Origin: Paracoccaceae bacterium
GTDB taxonomy: Bacteria; Pseudomonadota; Alphaproteobacteria; Rhodobacterales; Rhodobacteraceae
DNA: 6,538 nt
Assembly (NCBI GenBank): GCA_019090405.1
Contig: JAHRVZ010000439.1
Location: 1 to 6,538 of the forward strand
Reading direction: 5' to 3'
Shown: positions 1 to 5,826 of the stretch, piece after piece
Layout of the letters: each line of letters opens with the position of its first letter
Numbering within the stretch: position 1 is the first letter of the stretch
Position numbers and translations under genes: made by a program
Notes under the pieces: model-generated
Told to the model about the DNA's origin: nothing
The model's database searches: none
What the model saw: the letters and a program-made list of their open reading frames with translations, nothing else

Positions 1-167
1 CGGCGGGCCAATGGGCCATCTATGCCATCAACGACAAAGGCGACGACCAGCCATACAAACATCAGGCTCCATTTATCGTCAACTGCCGCCAGCATCGCAA
101 GCATGGCAAAGACCGCGCCTGAGGCGGTGAACAGGTGGACAAACAAGGCGCGCATAGCTGCAGTCAT
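1..167 (-). CDS. pcs: Phosphatidylcholine synthase, N-terminal part (cut by window edge)
   Basis: The first 55 codons of a leftward gene are present; the rest lies beyond the left edge. The family (Pcs, CDP-alcohol phosphatidyltransferase superfamily) is an inner-membrane enzyme that condenses CDP-diacylglycerol with choline to give phosphatidylcholine and CMP. The visible part has a hydrophobic helix at about residues 6-29 (with the LFTASGA segment typical of Pcs) and a second at about 34-47. The second runs into VDGIDGPLAR at residues 46-55, which contains the opening DGxxAR of the superfamily active-site motif (D50, G51, A54, R55). The later G and D residues of the motif are off the window. 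The ATG at 167-165 is the first possible start after an in-frame stop; a second ATG at 155-153 (MRALFV) is possible, and neither has a clear Shine-Dalgarno. The gene lies 69 bases after xerC on the same strand with no obvious terminator between, so co-transcription is plausible. The Pcs call rests on recognition of the N-terminus and DGIDGP; another CDP-alcohol transferase is less likely. Confidence 0.85.
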   Translation of the reverse strand, partial: MTAAMRALFVHLFTASGAVFAMLAMLAAVDDKWSLMFVWLVVAFVVDGIDGPLAR

Positions 168-236
168 TTGAAATACATGGCCTAAATCCGGATCAAGTGC
201 AATTCGCTAGCGGGTAAGCATGTGTTAAATCTGAAC

Positions 237-1157
237 TCATGCTTTCGGATGCGTTCGGTTGTAAACTTCCATGAGATGGGCAGTATCAACCGCAGTATAG
301 GCCTGTGTCGTGGACAGCGACGCATGGCCCAGCAATTCCTGAATCGCGCGTAAATCACCACCTGCGGCCAACAGATGGGTGGCAAAGCTGTGGCGCAAAG
401 CGTGTGGTGTCGCCGTGGCGGGTAGCCCAAGCTGCGTACGGGCCTTGGCCATGACCAACTGGGTGCTGCGCGCATTCAACGGTCCGCCCCGCACACCGCG
501 AAACAGATGCGCGTCGGGGGGGTATTCATGGGGACACAGGCGGGTATAGGTTCCAACCGCCTCACGTGCGGCGGGCAGGACCGGGACAATCCGTTCCTTT
601 CCACCTTTGCCGACAATACGCAGCACCGCTGGTAACGGGATGTCGGCCCAAGTCAGGCCCAGAGCCTCGGATATGCGCAGCCCGCAGCCGTAAAGCAGCG
701 TCACAACAGCAACATCACGCGCGGCAACCCAGTCACTGTCAGATTGTAACTGGACTGTTTCGATCATGGATTGTGCCGCATCTTCGGCCAAAGGTCGGGG
801 CAGTTTTCGTTGGAATTTCGGCGCGCGGGTGGACAGAACGGCGGTCATTTCCAGACCTTCGCGTTCAGCTAACCAGCGGCAAAACCCTTTGACAGCGGAC
901 AGTTTGCGCGCCAATGAACGCGCCGCGACACCAGATCCGCGCATCTGCGCCATCCACGATCGCATATCTGAAACGGTAATGTGATCCAGCGCACCCAGCC
1001 CTTGGGGGCCGCCTTTGTGCAATGTCATAAACGACAGAAATTCGGCTAGATCACCCTGATAGGCCACAAGCGTATTGTCAGCCACACCATTCAGTGATTT
1101 TTGCCCATCAAGCCAATGCTGCAGTGCGTCCCGACAGGCTGGAGAGATCAGGCTCAA
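237..1157 (-). CDS. xerC: Tyrosine recombinase XerC
   Basis: XerC acts with XerD at the dif site to turn chromosome dimers into monomers before cell division. The 306-residue length is normal. Residues 1-100 are the SAM-like core-binding domain and about 115-306 the catalytic domain. All six catalytic positions are visible: R161 (GCGLRISEA), K184 (GKGGKER), H252 and R255 (HALRHSF), H278 (LLGHAS) and the nucleophile Y287 (TTQAYTAVD). The spacing from H252 to Y287 matches E. coli XerD. The start is TTG at 1157-1155, inside a TTGA overlap with the DUF484 stop. An in-frame TGA at 1184-1182 closes the frame upstream and no ATG or GTG lies between, so this is the most upstream usual start. No good Shine-Dalgarno precedes it, which fits translational coupling to DUF484. 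XerD is the main alternative; the DUF484 neighbour favours XerC, since a DUF484 gene also precedes xerC in many gammaproteobacteria. Confidence 0.93.
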   Translation of the reverse strand: MSLISPACRDALQHWLDGQKSLNGVADNTLVAYQGDLAEFLSFMTLHKGGPQGLGALDHITVSDMRSWMAQMRGSGVAARSLARKLSAVKGFCRWLAEREGLEMTAVLSTRAPKFQRKLPRPLAEDAAQSMIETVQLQSDSDWVAARDVAVVTLLYGCGLRISEALGLTWADIPLPAVLRIVGKGGKERIVPVLPAAREAVGTYTRLCPHEYPPDAHLFRGVRGGPLNARSTQLVMAKARTQLGLPATATPHALRHSFATHLLAAGGDLRAIQELLGHASLSTTQAYTAVDTAHLMEVYNRTHPKA

Positions 1158-1861
1158 GACAGCCAGTGGCGCATCGACCGTTCAAACACACCGGCAAAGA
1201 AGCTTAACAAATCAGTGCCCTGCTGTGGCGAGAACTGGTGCGGGTCTTCGGCGCCAAGAACCAACAATCCGGGCAGACGGCCATCCCCGAAATTAAGTTT
1301 CAGACAGGCCTCAGAGCGGATCCAGTTCGCGGCATCGCCATAAAGAACTTCGGACGAGCCCTGCACCTGTCGCAAAGTGACCTGACGCGGTTGGCTGCTG
1401 CGGCCCTGTGTAAGGTAGTTGTCGATAAAGCCCGGCTCGGCCACGGTCAGTACTTCGCCTAACCGTTGAACTGCCGGATCAGCATCGTTCTGTACTGATT
1501 CAAGCACCAAAGTAACCACATCCACACGCAAAATCTCGGACACTTCGCCACCCAGATCGCCCAGAAACGATTCGAACTTGGTTGGGTCGAGCATACGCAG
1601 GATGGCACGGTGCACCTGATTGGTGCCCGCAAGGTTTTCATACGCAGCAGCAATTACGCTGCGATGGGTGTCCTCAAGCCGGTCAAGCCGGGCCTCAAGC
1701 CGCTCCATTGCAATGCCGCGCAAATCGACAATATTGCCGCCCATTGATTTCTCATTGGCGGCAATCAGGGCGTGCATCACGTCCTGATCATCAAGAATTG
1801 CATCGGGCGTGGCAAAAATTGCCTCGCGCAGCGAGTCGTCTAATTTTGGGCTACTGCTCAT
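1154..1861 (-). CDS. DUF484 family protein (GAF-like, function unknown)
   Basis: This is a 235-residue soluble protein of the DUF484 family, whose C-terminal part is predicted to fold like a GAF domain. Its biochemical role is not established. Residues 11-40 form a conserved N-terminal helical part (REAIFATPDAILDDQDVMHAL). About 48-76 is a charged heptad-like helix (MERLEARLDRLEDTHRSVI), probably a dimerising coiled coil. About 85-235 is the GAF-like region, ending in the family signature LGAEDPHQFSPQQGTDLL (202-219) and FAGVFERSMRHWL. No catalytic residues are recognised. The ATG start has a good Shine-Dalgarno (AAGAGG, 1867-1872) five bases upstream. The stop overlaps the xerC start by four bases, so the two are very likely translated together. 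DUF484 genes next to xerC occur across Proteobacteria, which suggests a functional link, but none is proven. It is the first gene of its leftward group. Confidence 0.93.
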   Translation of the reverse strand: MSSSPKLDDSLREAIFATPDAILDDQDVMHALIAANEKSMGGNIVDLRGIAMERLEARLDRLEDTHRSVIAAAYENLAGTNQVHRAILRMLDPTKFESFLGDLGGEVSEILRVDVVTLVLESVQNDADPAVQRLGEVLTVAEPGFIDNYLTQGRSSQPRQVTLRQVQGSSEVLYGDAANWIRSEACLKLNFGDGRLPGLLVLGAEDPHQFSPQQGTDLLSFFAGVFERSMRHWLS

Positions 1862-1866
1862 GTGTG

Positions 1867-1872
1867 CCTCTT
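1867..1872 (-). promoter_or_regulatory. Ribosome binding site of the DUF484 gene
   Basis: On the minus strand this reads AAGAGG, five bases before the ATG at 1861-1859. It supports that start and is the only clear Shine-Dalgarno in the leftward gene group. Confidence 0.7.
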
Positions 1873-1923
1873 TATGTATTGCGTGGCTTATAACACGGCT
1901 TTTTAGATTTGCTGCCCTTTAAG

Positions 1924-1943
1924 TGAATATTTGGTAAAATTCA
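1924..1943. repeat. 20-bp imperfect dyad over the candidate DUF484 -10 box
   Basis: TGAAT at 1924-1928 and ATTCA at 1939-1943 are perfect inverted arms. Two further pairs (T1930-A1937 and T1931-A1936) fall inside after one mismatch. The dyad covers the candidate -10 of the leftward promoter, where a repressor site would be expected, but it is AT-rich and could be chance. Confidence 0.3.
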
Positions 1944-1959
1944 TCAAGAATGCAGTCAA
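1931..1959 (-). promoter_or_regulatory. Candidate sigma-70 type promoter for DUF484-xerC(-pcs)
   Basis: On the minus strand a good -35 box TTGACT (1959-1954) is followed after exactly 17 bases by TACCAA (1936-1931), a weak match to TATAAT. It lies in the AT-richest part of the divergent region and would give a leader of about 65 bases before the DUF484 ATG. The -35 is convincing and the -10 is not, so this is a tentative call. No comparably good promoter was seen for priA; the best candidate is TTGTTT at 2042-2047 and TGATCT at 2065-2070 with a 17-base spacer. Confidence 0.35.
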
Positions 1960-1974
1960 GTTAAGCAGATTTAT

Positions 1975-1996
1975 GCCGGTGCTGTTTTTCATCGGC
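1975..1996 (+). other. Stem-loop in the divergent intergenic region
   Basis: GCCGGTG (1975-1981) pairs with CATCGGC (1990-1996) to give a 7-bp stem with one G-T wobble and an 8-base loop rich in T. On the plus strand it is followed by C then TTTT (1998-2001), so it looks somewhat like an intrinsic terminator reading toward priA. No gene upstream on that strand needs one. If priA transcription starts left of 1975, the hairpin would lie in its leader. Confidence 0.4.
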
Positions 1997-2103
1997 CTTT
2001 TCGTCGTCGGTTTTGGATGTCGCGACCTGAACCATTGGCTATTGTTTGACTTGGCTTTAAGGCGTGATCTGCCATGCTAATAGCTTGGGCGACTCTGCAA
2101 TAT

Positions 2104-2109
2104 GGAAAG
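2104..2109 (+). promoter_or_regulatory. Ribosome binding site that fixes the priA GTG start
   Basis: GGAAAG lies seven bases before the GTG at 2117-2119. The two nearby ATGs (2102 and 2110) are out of frame with PriA, so this site decides for the GTG start. Confidence 0.6.
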
Positions 2110-2116
2110 ATGACTT

Positions 2117-4312
2117 GTGACCAGTCCTGACTTTTTTGACGAAGGCGCGTTGGTCGGTGTTCTGACCACTCAGCCATTGGGCCGGACGCTGGACTATAAA
2201 GCGCCCGAAGGTGGTTGCCATATTGGCGCATACGTCGAGGTGCCGCTGGGGCCACGCAAGGTGTTGGGTGTGGTCTGGGGTGCGGGCAAGGGCGATTTCG
2301 ATCTGGCGCGGGTGCGCTCTGTTATTCGGGTATTGGATGCCGCCCCGATGCGCGATGAAATGCGTATGTTTTTGCTGCGTGCTGCCGACTATACACTGAC
2401 CCCGATGCCAGCAATGTTGCGTCTTGCAACACGCGCGCCGGGGCTGGGCGATCCACAATCCATGCGCAAAGTTTATCGCATGGGAGAGGGCGCGCCGTCG
2501 CGGATGACCGATGCACGCCGCCGGGTGCTTGAGACGTTGGGCGAATACGGGGATCTGGCGTTTACGTTGCGCGAACTGGCTGAAATGGCGGGGGTTACGT
2601 CGTCGGTGGTCAAGGGGCTGGTTAAACTTGGGGCGGTTTTCGAACAGGACAGTCCACGCGATTTACCCTTTGCGCGGCTTGATCCCGAATTGGCGAGCAA
2701 AGAGTTAACCGAAGATCAGGCACAGGCCGCCAGAACATTGCAGGGTTTGGTGCGCACTGGCGACTATGGAACAACGCTGCTGAAGGGCGTGACCGGGTCA
2801 GGTAAGACCGAAGTCTACCTTGAGGCCGTGGCCGAGTCCCTGCGGATGGGGCGGCAGGCGCTGGTGTTGCTGCCTGAAATCGCGTTGACGGCAGAATTTC
2901 TGACACGGGTACAGGAACGGTTCGGGACGCGCCCGGCGGAATGGCATTCTGGTGTGACAATGACCGAACGACGCCGGGTGTGGCGGATGGTAGGGCAGGG
3001 GCAGGCTCAGTTGGTCGTTGGCGCGCGCTCGGCATTGTTCCTGCCGTTTCAGAATCTTGGGCTGGTGATTGTCGATGAAGAACACGACACGTCTTACAAA
3101 CAGGAAGACGGGGTTCTGTATAATGCGCGCGACATGGCCGTGCTGCGGGCGTCGATCTGTGGGGCGCAGGTGGTTTTGGCCTCGGCAACGCCATCGCTGG
3201 AAAGCTGGAGCAACGCACAGGCCGGGAAATACACCCAGATTGATCTGACATCGCGGTTTGGAAAGGCCGTGCTGCCGGACATGCGCGCCATAGATATGCG
3301 GGCCGAAAAGATGCAGGCGGGGACGTGGGTTTCGCCCACTTTACGTCAGGCCATGCAGGTGCGGCTGGATCGCCGCGAGCAGGCAATGTTGTTCATCAAC
3401 CGTCGCGGCTATGCACCGGTGACGATATGTCGGGCCTGCGGGCATCAGGTGGCGTGCGAACACTGTGATGCGCGCATGGTCGAGCATCGTTTCCTAAAGC
3501 GGTTGATGTGTCATCAATGCGGAGAAACGACGCCGATGCCGTCGGTTTGTCCGTCCTGCGAAGCTGAGGATCGGCTTGCACCGGTTGGGCCGGGTGTTGA
3601 AAGGCTGGGCGAGGAAGTGGCGTCATTGTTCCCGGATGCGCGCATATCAGTGCTGAGTTCGGATTTGTTCGGGTCAGCAAGGGCATTGAAAAGCGCGATT
3701 GAGGGCATTGCCGAAGGTGCTGCGGATATTATCATTGGCACGCAACTGGTGGCGAAGGGGCATAATTTTCCATTGTTGACGCTGGTCGGGGTGATTGATG
3801 CGGATCTTGGGTTGCAGGGGTCGGATTTACGCGCCGCAGAGCGGACGTTTCAATTGATGCGGCAGGTCGCGGGGCGCGCTGGGCGGGCGGATAAACCCGG
3901 TACCGCGTTGTTGCAGACCTATCAGCCCGAACATTCGGTGATTAGCGCAATATTGGCGGGCGACGAGGAGGGCTTCTGGAGTGCAGAGGCGGGTGAGCGT
4001 CGCATGGCCGGGGTGCCGCCATTTGGGCGTATGGCGGGGATTATTCTGTCCGGGCCGGATGCGGCCAAGGTGTTTGATCTGGGCAATGCGCTGGCGCGCA
4101 ATGATGGGCCTTTGCGTGCAATCGGGGCGCAGGTTTACGGGCCAGCATCGGCGCCGATTGCACGGATACGGGGGCGGCATCGGGTGAGGTTGCTGGTCAA
4201 GGCGGCCAAAGGGGTGGCGTTGCAAGAAGCGTTGGCGCGCTGGATCGCACCGTTTCCTCTTAAGGGAGATTTGCGGTTAAGTGTCGATATTGATCCGCAG
4301 AGTTTTTATTGA
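2117..4312 (+). CDS. priA: Primosomal protein N', replication restart helicase PriA
   Basis: PriA is a 3'-to-5' superfamily 2 DNA helicase that recognises abandoned replication forks and D-loops and starts reloading of the replicative helicase. The 731 residues match the E. coli protein (732). Residues 10-105 are the 3'-DNA-end binding domain (ALVGVLTTQPLGRTLDYKAP) and about 115-190 the winged-helix linker. The helicase core follows, with Walker A GVTGSGKT (224-231), the DEEH box (320-323) and SATPS (356-360). Between the lobes, eight cysteines (438, 441, 447, 450, 465, 468, 478, 481) form the two zinc sites. Lobe 2 carries GTQLVAKGHNFP (541-552) and QVAGRAGR (583-590), and the C-terminal domain ends DIDPQSFY. 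No key residue is missing. The start is GTG with GGAAAG seven bases upstream. It is divergent from the DUF484-xerC group and has a terminator-like hairpin at its stop codon, so it is probably transcribed alone. Confidence 0.97.
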   Translation: MTSPDFFDEGALVGVLTTQPLGRTLDYKAPEGGCHIGAYVEVPLGPRKVLGVVWGAGKGDFDLARVRSVIRVLDAAPMRDEMRMFLLRAADYTLTPMPAMLRLATRAPGLGDPQSMRKVYRMGEGAPSRMTDARRRVLETLGEYGDLAFTLRELAEMAGVTSSVVKGLVKLGAVFEQDSPRDLPFARLDPELASKELTEDQAQAARTLQGLVRTGDYGTTLLKGVTGSGKTEVYLEAVAESLRMGRQALVLLPEIALTAEFLTRVQERFGTRPAEWHSGVTMTERRRVWRMVGQGQAQLVVGARSALFLPFQNLGLVIVDEEHDTSYKQEDGVLYNARDMAVLRASICGAQVVLASATPSLESWSNAQAGKYTQIDLTSRFGKAVLPDMRAIDMRAEKMQAGTWVSPTLRQAMQVRLDRREQAMLFINRRGYAPVTICRACGHQVACEHCDARMVEHRFLKRLMCHQCGETTPMPSVCPSCEAEDRLAPVGPGVERLGEEVASLFPDARISVLSSDLFGSARALKSAIEGIAEGAADIIIGTQLVAKGHNFPLLTLVGVIDADLGLQGSDLRAAERTFQLMRQVAGRAGRADKPGTALLQTYQPEHSVISAILAGDEEGFWSAEAGERRMAGVPPFGRMAGIILSGPDAAKVFDLGNALARNDGPLRAIGAQVYGPASAPIARIRGRHRVRLLVKAAKGVALQEALARWIAPFPLKGDLRLSVDIDPQSFY

Positions 4313-4331
4313 AGCGACAGCCGCTTGTTTT
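4312..4331 (+). terminator. Probable intrinsic terminator of priA
   Basis: AAGCG (4312-4316) and CGCTT (4322-4326) form a perfect 5-bp stem around a 5-base loop, followed by G and TTTT (4328-4331). The first base of the stem is the last base of the priA TGA stop. The stem is short, so termination may be partial. Confidence 0.5.
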
Positions 4332-4334
4332 AAT

Positions 4335-4377
4335 GGGGGGATGCCTCCGGCGGGGATATTTGTGCCAAACTGAATGA
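4335..4377 (+). repeat. Extragenic G-rich element resembling a common Rhodobacteraceae intergenic motif
   Basis: A run of six G (4335-4340), then ATGCCTCCGGCGGGG (4341-4355), then ATATTTGTGCCAAACTGAATG. From memory, closely similar strings (CCTCCGGCGGGG-A-TATTT, then a GCCAAA-like stretch and an AAG/ATG-like tail) recur between genes, often just after stop codons, in Rhodobacteraceae genomes. I cannot confirm this here. It can fold two mutually exclusive ways: GGGGG (4336-4340) with CCTCC (4344-4348) over a 3-base loop, or CCTC (4344-4347) with GGGG (4352-4355) over a 4-base loop; each stem has one G-T wobble. It lies just beyond the priA terminator hairpin and over 100 bases before the next gene. 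Function unknown; a 3'-end or RNA-processing role is possible. Confidence 0.55.
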
Positions 4378-4481
4378 GTTTAAGAGATTGCAATTTATGC
4401 GGGTTGTCTGACGTTAGCGATCATGTGTGCAGAATGTTGTTTTAGCTGGTCAAGGTATATCAACGGGGGTAGTGCGGTTTT

Positions 4482-5714
4482 ATGTTTCAAAATGTTTCTA
4501 TCCAGGATGCCGGCAATTTGCCGTTCTGGCGTCGGCCGAGAACGCTGTTATTTATGATGGCTTTGACCATGCCGATTGCGTTTTACACATGGCATGCGCT
4601 TTTGAACAATTTCGTCATTGAAGTTGCGGATTTTGATGGCGCAGACATTGGCCTGCTGCACACGGTGCGCGAAATTCCCGGATTTCTGGCGGTTGGCGTC
4701 ATCGCGATTATTCTGTTCGTTCGTGAACAGGTTCTGGCCATGGTGTCGCTTATGCTTTTGGGCATCGCGACTGCGTTTACGGCGTGGTTTCCATCGCTTG
4801 GCGGGATTTTAACGCTGACCATGCTTAGCTCTATCGGCTTTCATTATTACGAGACTGTGAATCAGTCGTTGCAATTGCAATGGTTGCCAAAAGACAAGGC
4901 TCCGCAGTTTCTGGGTTGGCTGATGGGGGCCGGATCGGCGGCGACTTTGGTTGTCTATGTCTTTATCGTGTTGTTGTGGGAGCCACTTGGCCTGACCTAT
5001 AATCTGGTCTTTATGGCGGCGGGCGGAACGACTGCCGCGTTGGCGTTGTTCTGTTTGCTGGCCTATCCGCAATTTGAAGCCCCAACCGTGCAGCATAAAA
5101 AGATGATCCTGCGGCGGCGCTATTGGTTGTATTACGCATTGCAATTCATGTCTGGTGCGCGACGTCAGATTTTTATGGTGTTTGCCGGCTTTATGATGGT
5201 CGAGAAATTCGGGTTCCGGGTGGAAGAGTTGACAGGGCTGTATTTGATCAATCTTGTTATCAACATGCTTATCGCCCCGTTTCTGGGCAAAGCGGTCGCG
5301 TATTTTGGCGAGCGGCGGACGCTAGTATGGGAATATATCGGTCTTATTGCCGTATTTGCCGCCTATGGAGGCGTCTATATGTTTGGCTGGGGCGTTGCAT
5401 TGGCGGCGACTTTGTATGTCGTTGACCATATGCTGTTTGGCCTGGCGCTGGCGCTGAAAACCTATTTCCAGAAAATCGCGGACCCTGCGGATATTGCACC
5501 AACGGCAGCCGTTGCCTTTACGATCAATCATATTGCGGCGGTGTTTCTGCCGGTGCTGCTTGGCCTGCTATGGGTGGTATCGCCGTCGGCGGTGTTCTTT
5601 CTTGCTGCGATGATGGCATCGGTTTCGCTGGGATTGGCGCTGCTGGTGCCGCGCCATCCCGAACCGGGGCATGAAACACGCCTGACGCGCCATGTTCCGA
5701 CCCTGGCTGAATGA
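4482..5714 (+). CDS. Major facilitator superfamily transporter, substrate unknown
   Basis: A 410-residue inner-membrane protein with about 12 hydrophobic helices: roughly 21-43, 64-82, 84-103, 106-124, 144-166, 173-195, 213-237, 250-270, 280-299, 302-326, 344-364 and 367-389. This is the size and layout of an MFS carrier, with a charged central loop at about 196-212 (QHKKMILRRR) between the two six-helix halves. The second half keeps a motif A-like loop between helices 8 and 9 (GKAVAYFGERRT, 269-280). The matching place in the first half (about 80-84, VREQV) has almost no loop and no motif A. Distinctive segments are REIPGF (63-68) and HYYETVNQSLQLQWLP (121-136). I recall an uncharacterised MFS group with a similar REIPGF stretch but cannot name its substrate. 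The ATG has only GGGGG (4465-4469) as a Shine-Dalgarno, 12 bases away, longer than ideal. Its leader (4378-4481) is AT-richer than the genes, and I see no convincing promoter. prmA follows in the same direction after 112 bases. Confidence 0.88.
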   Translation: MFQNVSIQDAGNLPFWRRPRTLLFMMALTMPIAFYTWHALLNNFVIEVADFDGADIGLLHTVREIPGFLAVGVIAIILFVREQVLAMVSLMLLGIATAFTAWFPSLGGILTLTMLSSIGFHYYETVNQSLQLQWLPKDKAPQFLGWLMGAGSAATLVVYVFIVLLWEPLGLTYNLVFMAAGGTTAALALFCLLAYPQFEAPTVQHKKMILRRRYWLYYALQFMSGARRQIFMVFAGFMMVEKFGFRVEELTGLYLINLVINMLIAPFLGKAVAYFGERRTLVWEYIGLIAVFAAYGGVYMFGWGVALAATLYVVDHMLFGLALALKTYFQKIADPADIAPTAAVAFTINHIAAVFLPVLLGLLWVVSPSAVFFLAAMMASVSLGLALLVPRHPEPGHETRLTRHVPTLAE

Positions 5715-5761
5715 CTTATGCGCTGGCGGGTTGGTTGGGGTGACGTTATGTCGTCAGGATT

Positions 5762-5786
5762 GGCCGGTTTGTTCAGGAAACTGGCC
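5762..5786 (+). other. Stem-loop between the MFS gene and prmA
   Basis: GGCCGGTTT (5762-5770) pairs with AAACTGGCC (5778-5786) to give a 9-bp stem with one G-T wobble and a 7-base loop GTTCAGG. No T-run follows, so it is not a typical intrinsic terminator. It sits 48 bases after the MFS stop and 40 before the prmA start. The loop region repeats TGTTCAGGA (5770-5778), which recurs at 5811-5819 over the prmA ribosome binding site. Confidence 0.55.
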
Positions 5787-5815
5787 GTCGACCACATGCC
5801 AATGCTGATCTGTTC

Positions 5816-5820
5816 AGGAG
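5816..5820 (+). promoter_or_regulatory. Ribosome binding site of prmA
   Basis: AGGAG, six bases before the ATG at 5827-5829. It is the strongest Shine-Dalgarno in the window and settles the prmA start. Confidence 0.8.
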
Positions 5821-5826
5821 ACGTTG

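Noticed and set aside
205..212. The 8-bp palindrome CGCTAGCG between xerC and pcs
   Set aside because: It is short, unpaired with any T-run or promoter, and expected by chance; it resembles neither a dif site nor a terminator.
182..475. A 97-residue minus-strand frame crossing the xerC 3' end
   Set aside because: It overlaps the catalytic C-terminus of XerC in another frame and its product shows no recognisable features.
566..892. A 108-residue plus-strand frame opposite xerC
   Set aside because: It is antisense to well-supported xerC coding sequence, has a low-complexity basic product and no ribosome binding site of note.
2042..2070. TTGTTT and TGATCT as a priA promoter
   Set aside because: The spacing is right (17) but both boxes match the consensus poorly, so it is mentioned only as the best candidate.
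2622..3386. A 254-residue open frame antisense to priA
   Set aside because: It lies wholly inside priA, its product is rich in Pro, Ala, Arg and Ser with no domain, and long antisense frames are common opposite GC-rich codons.
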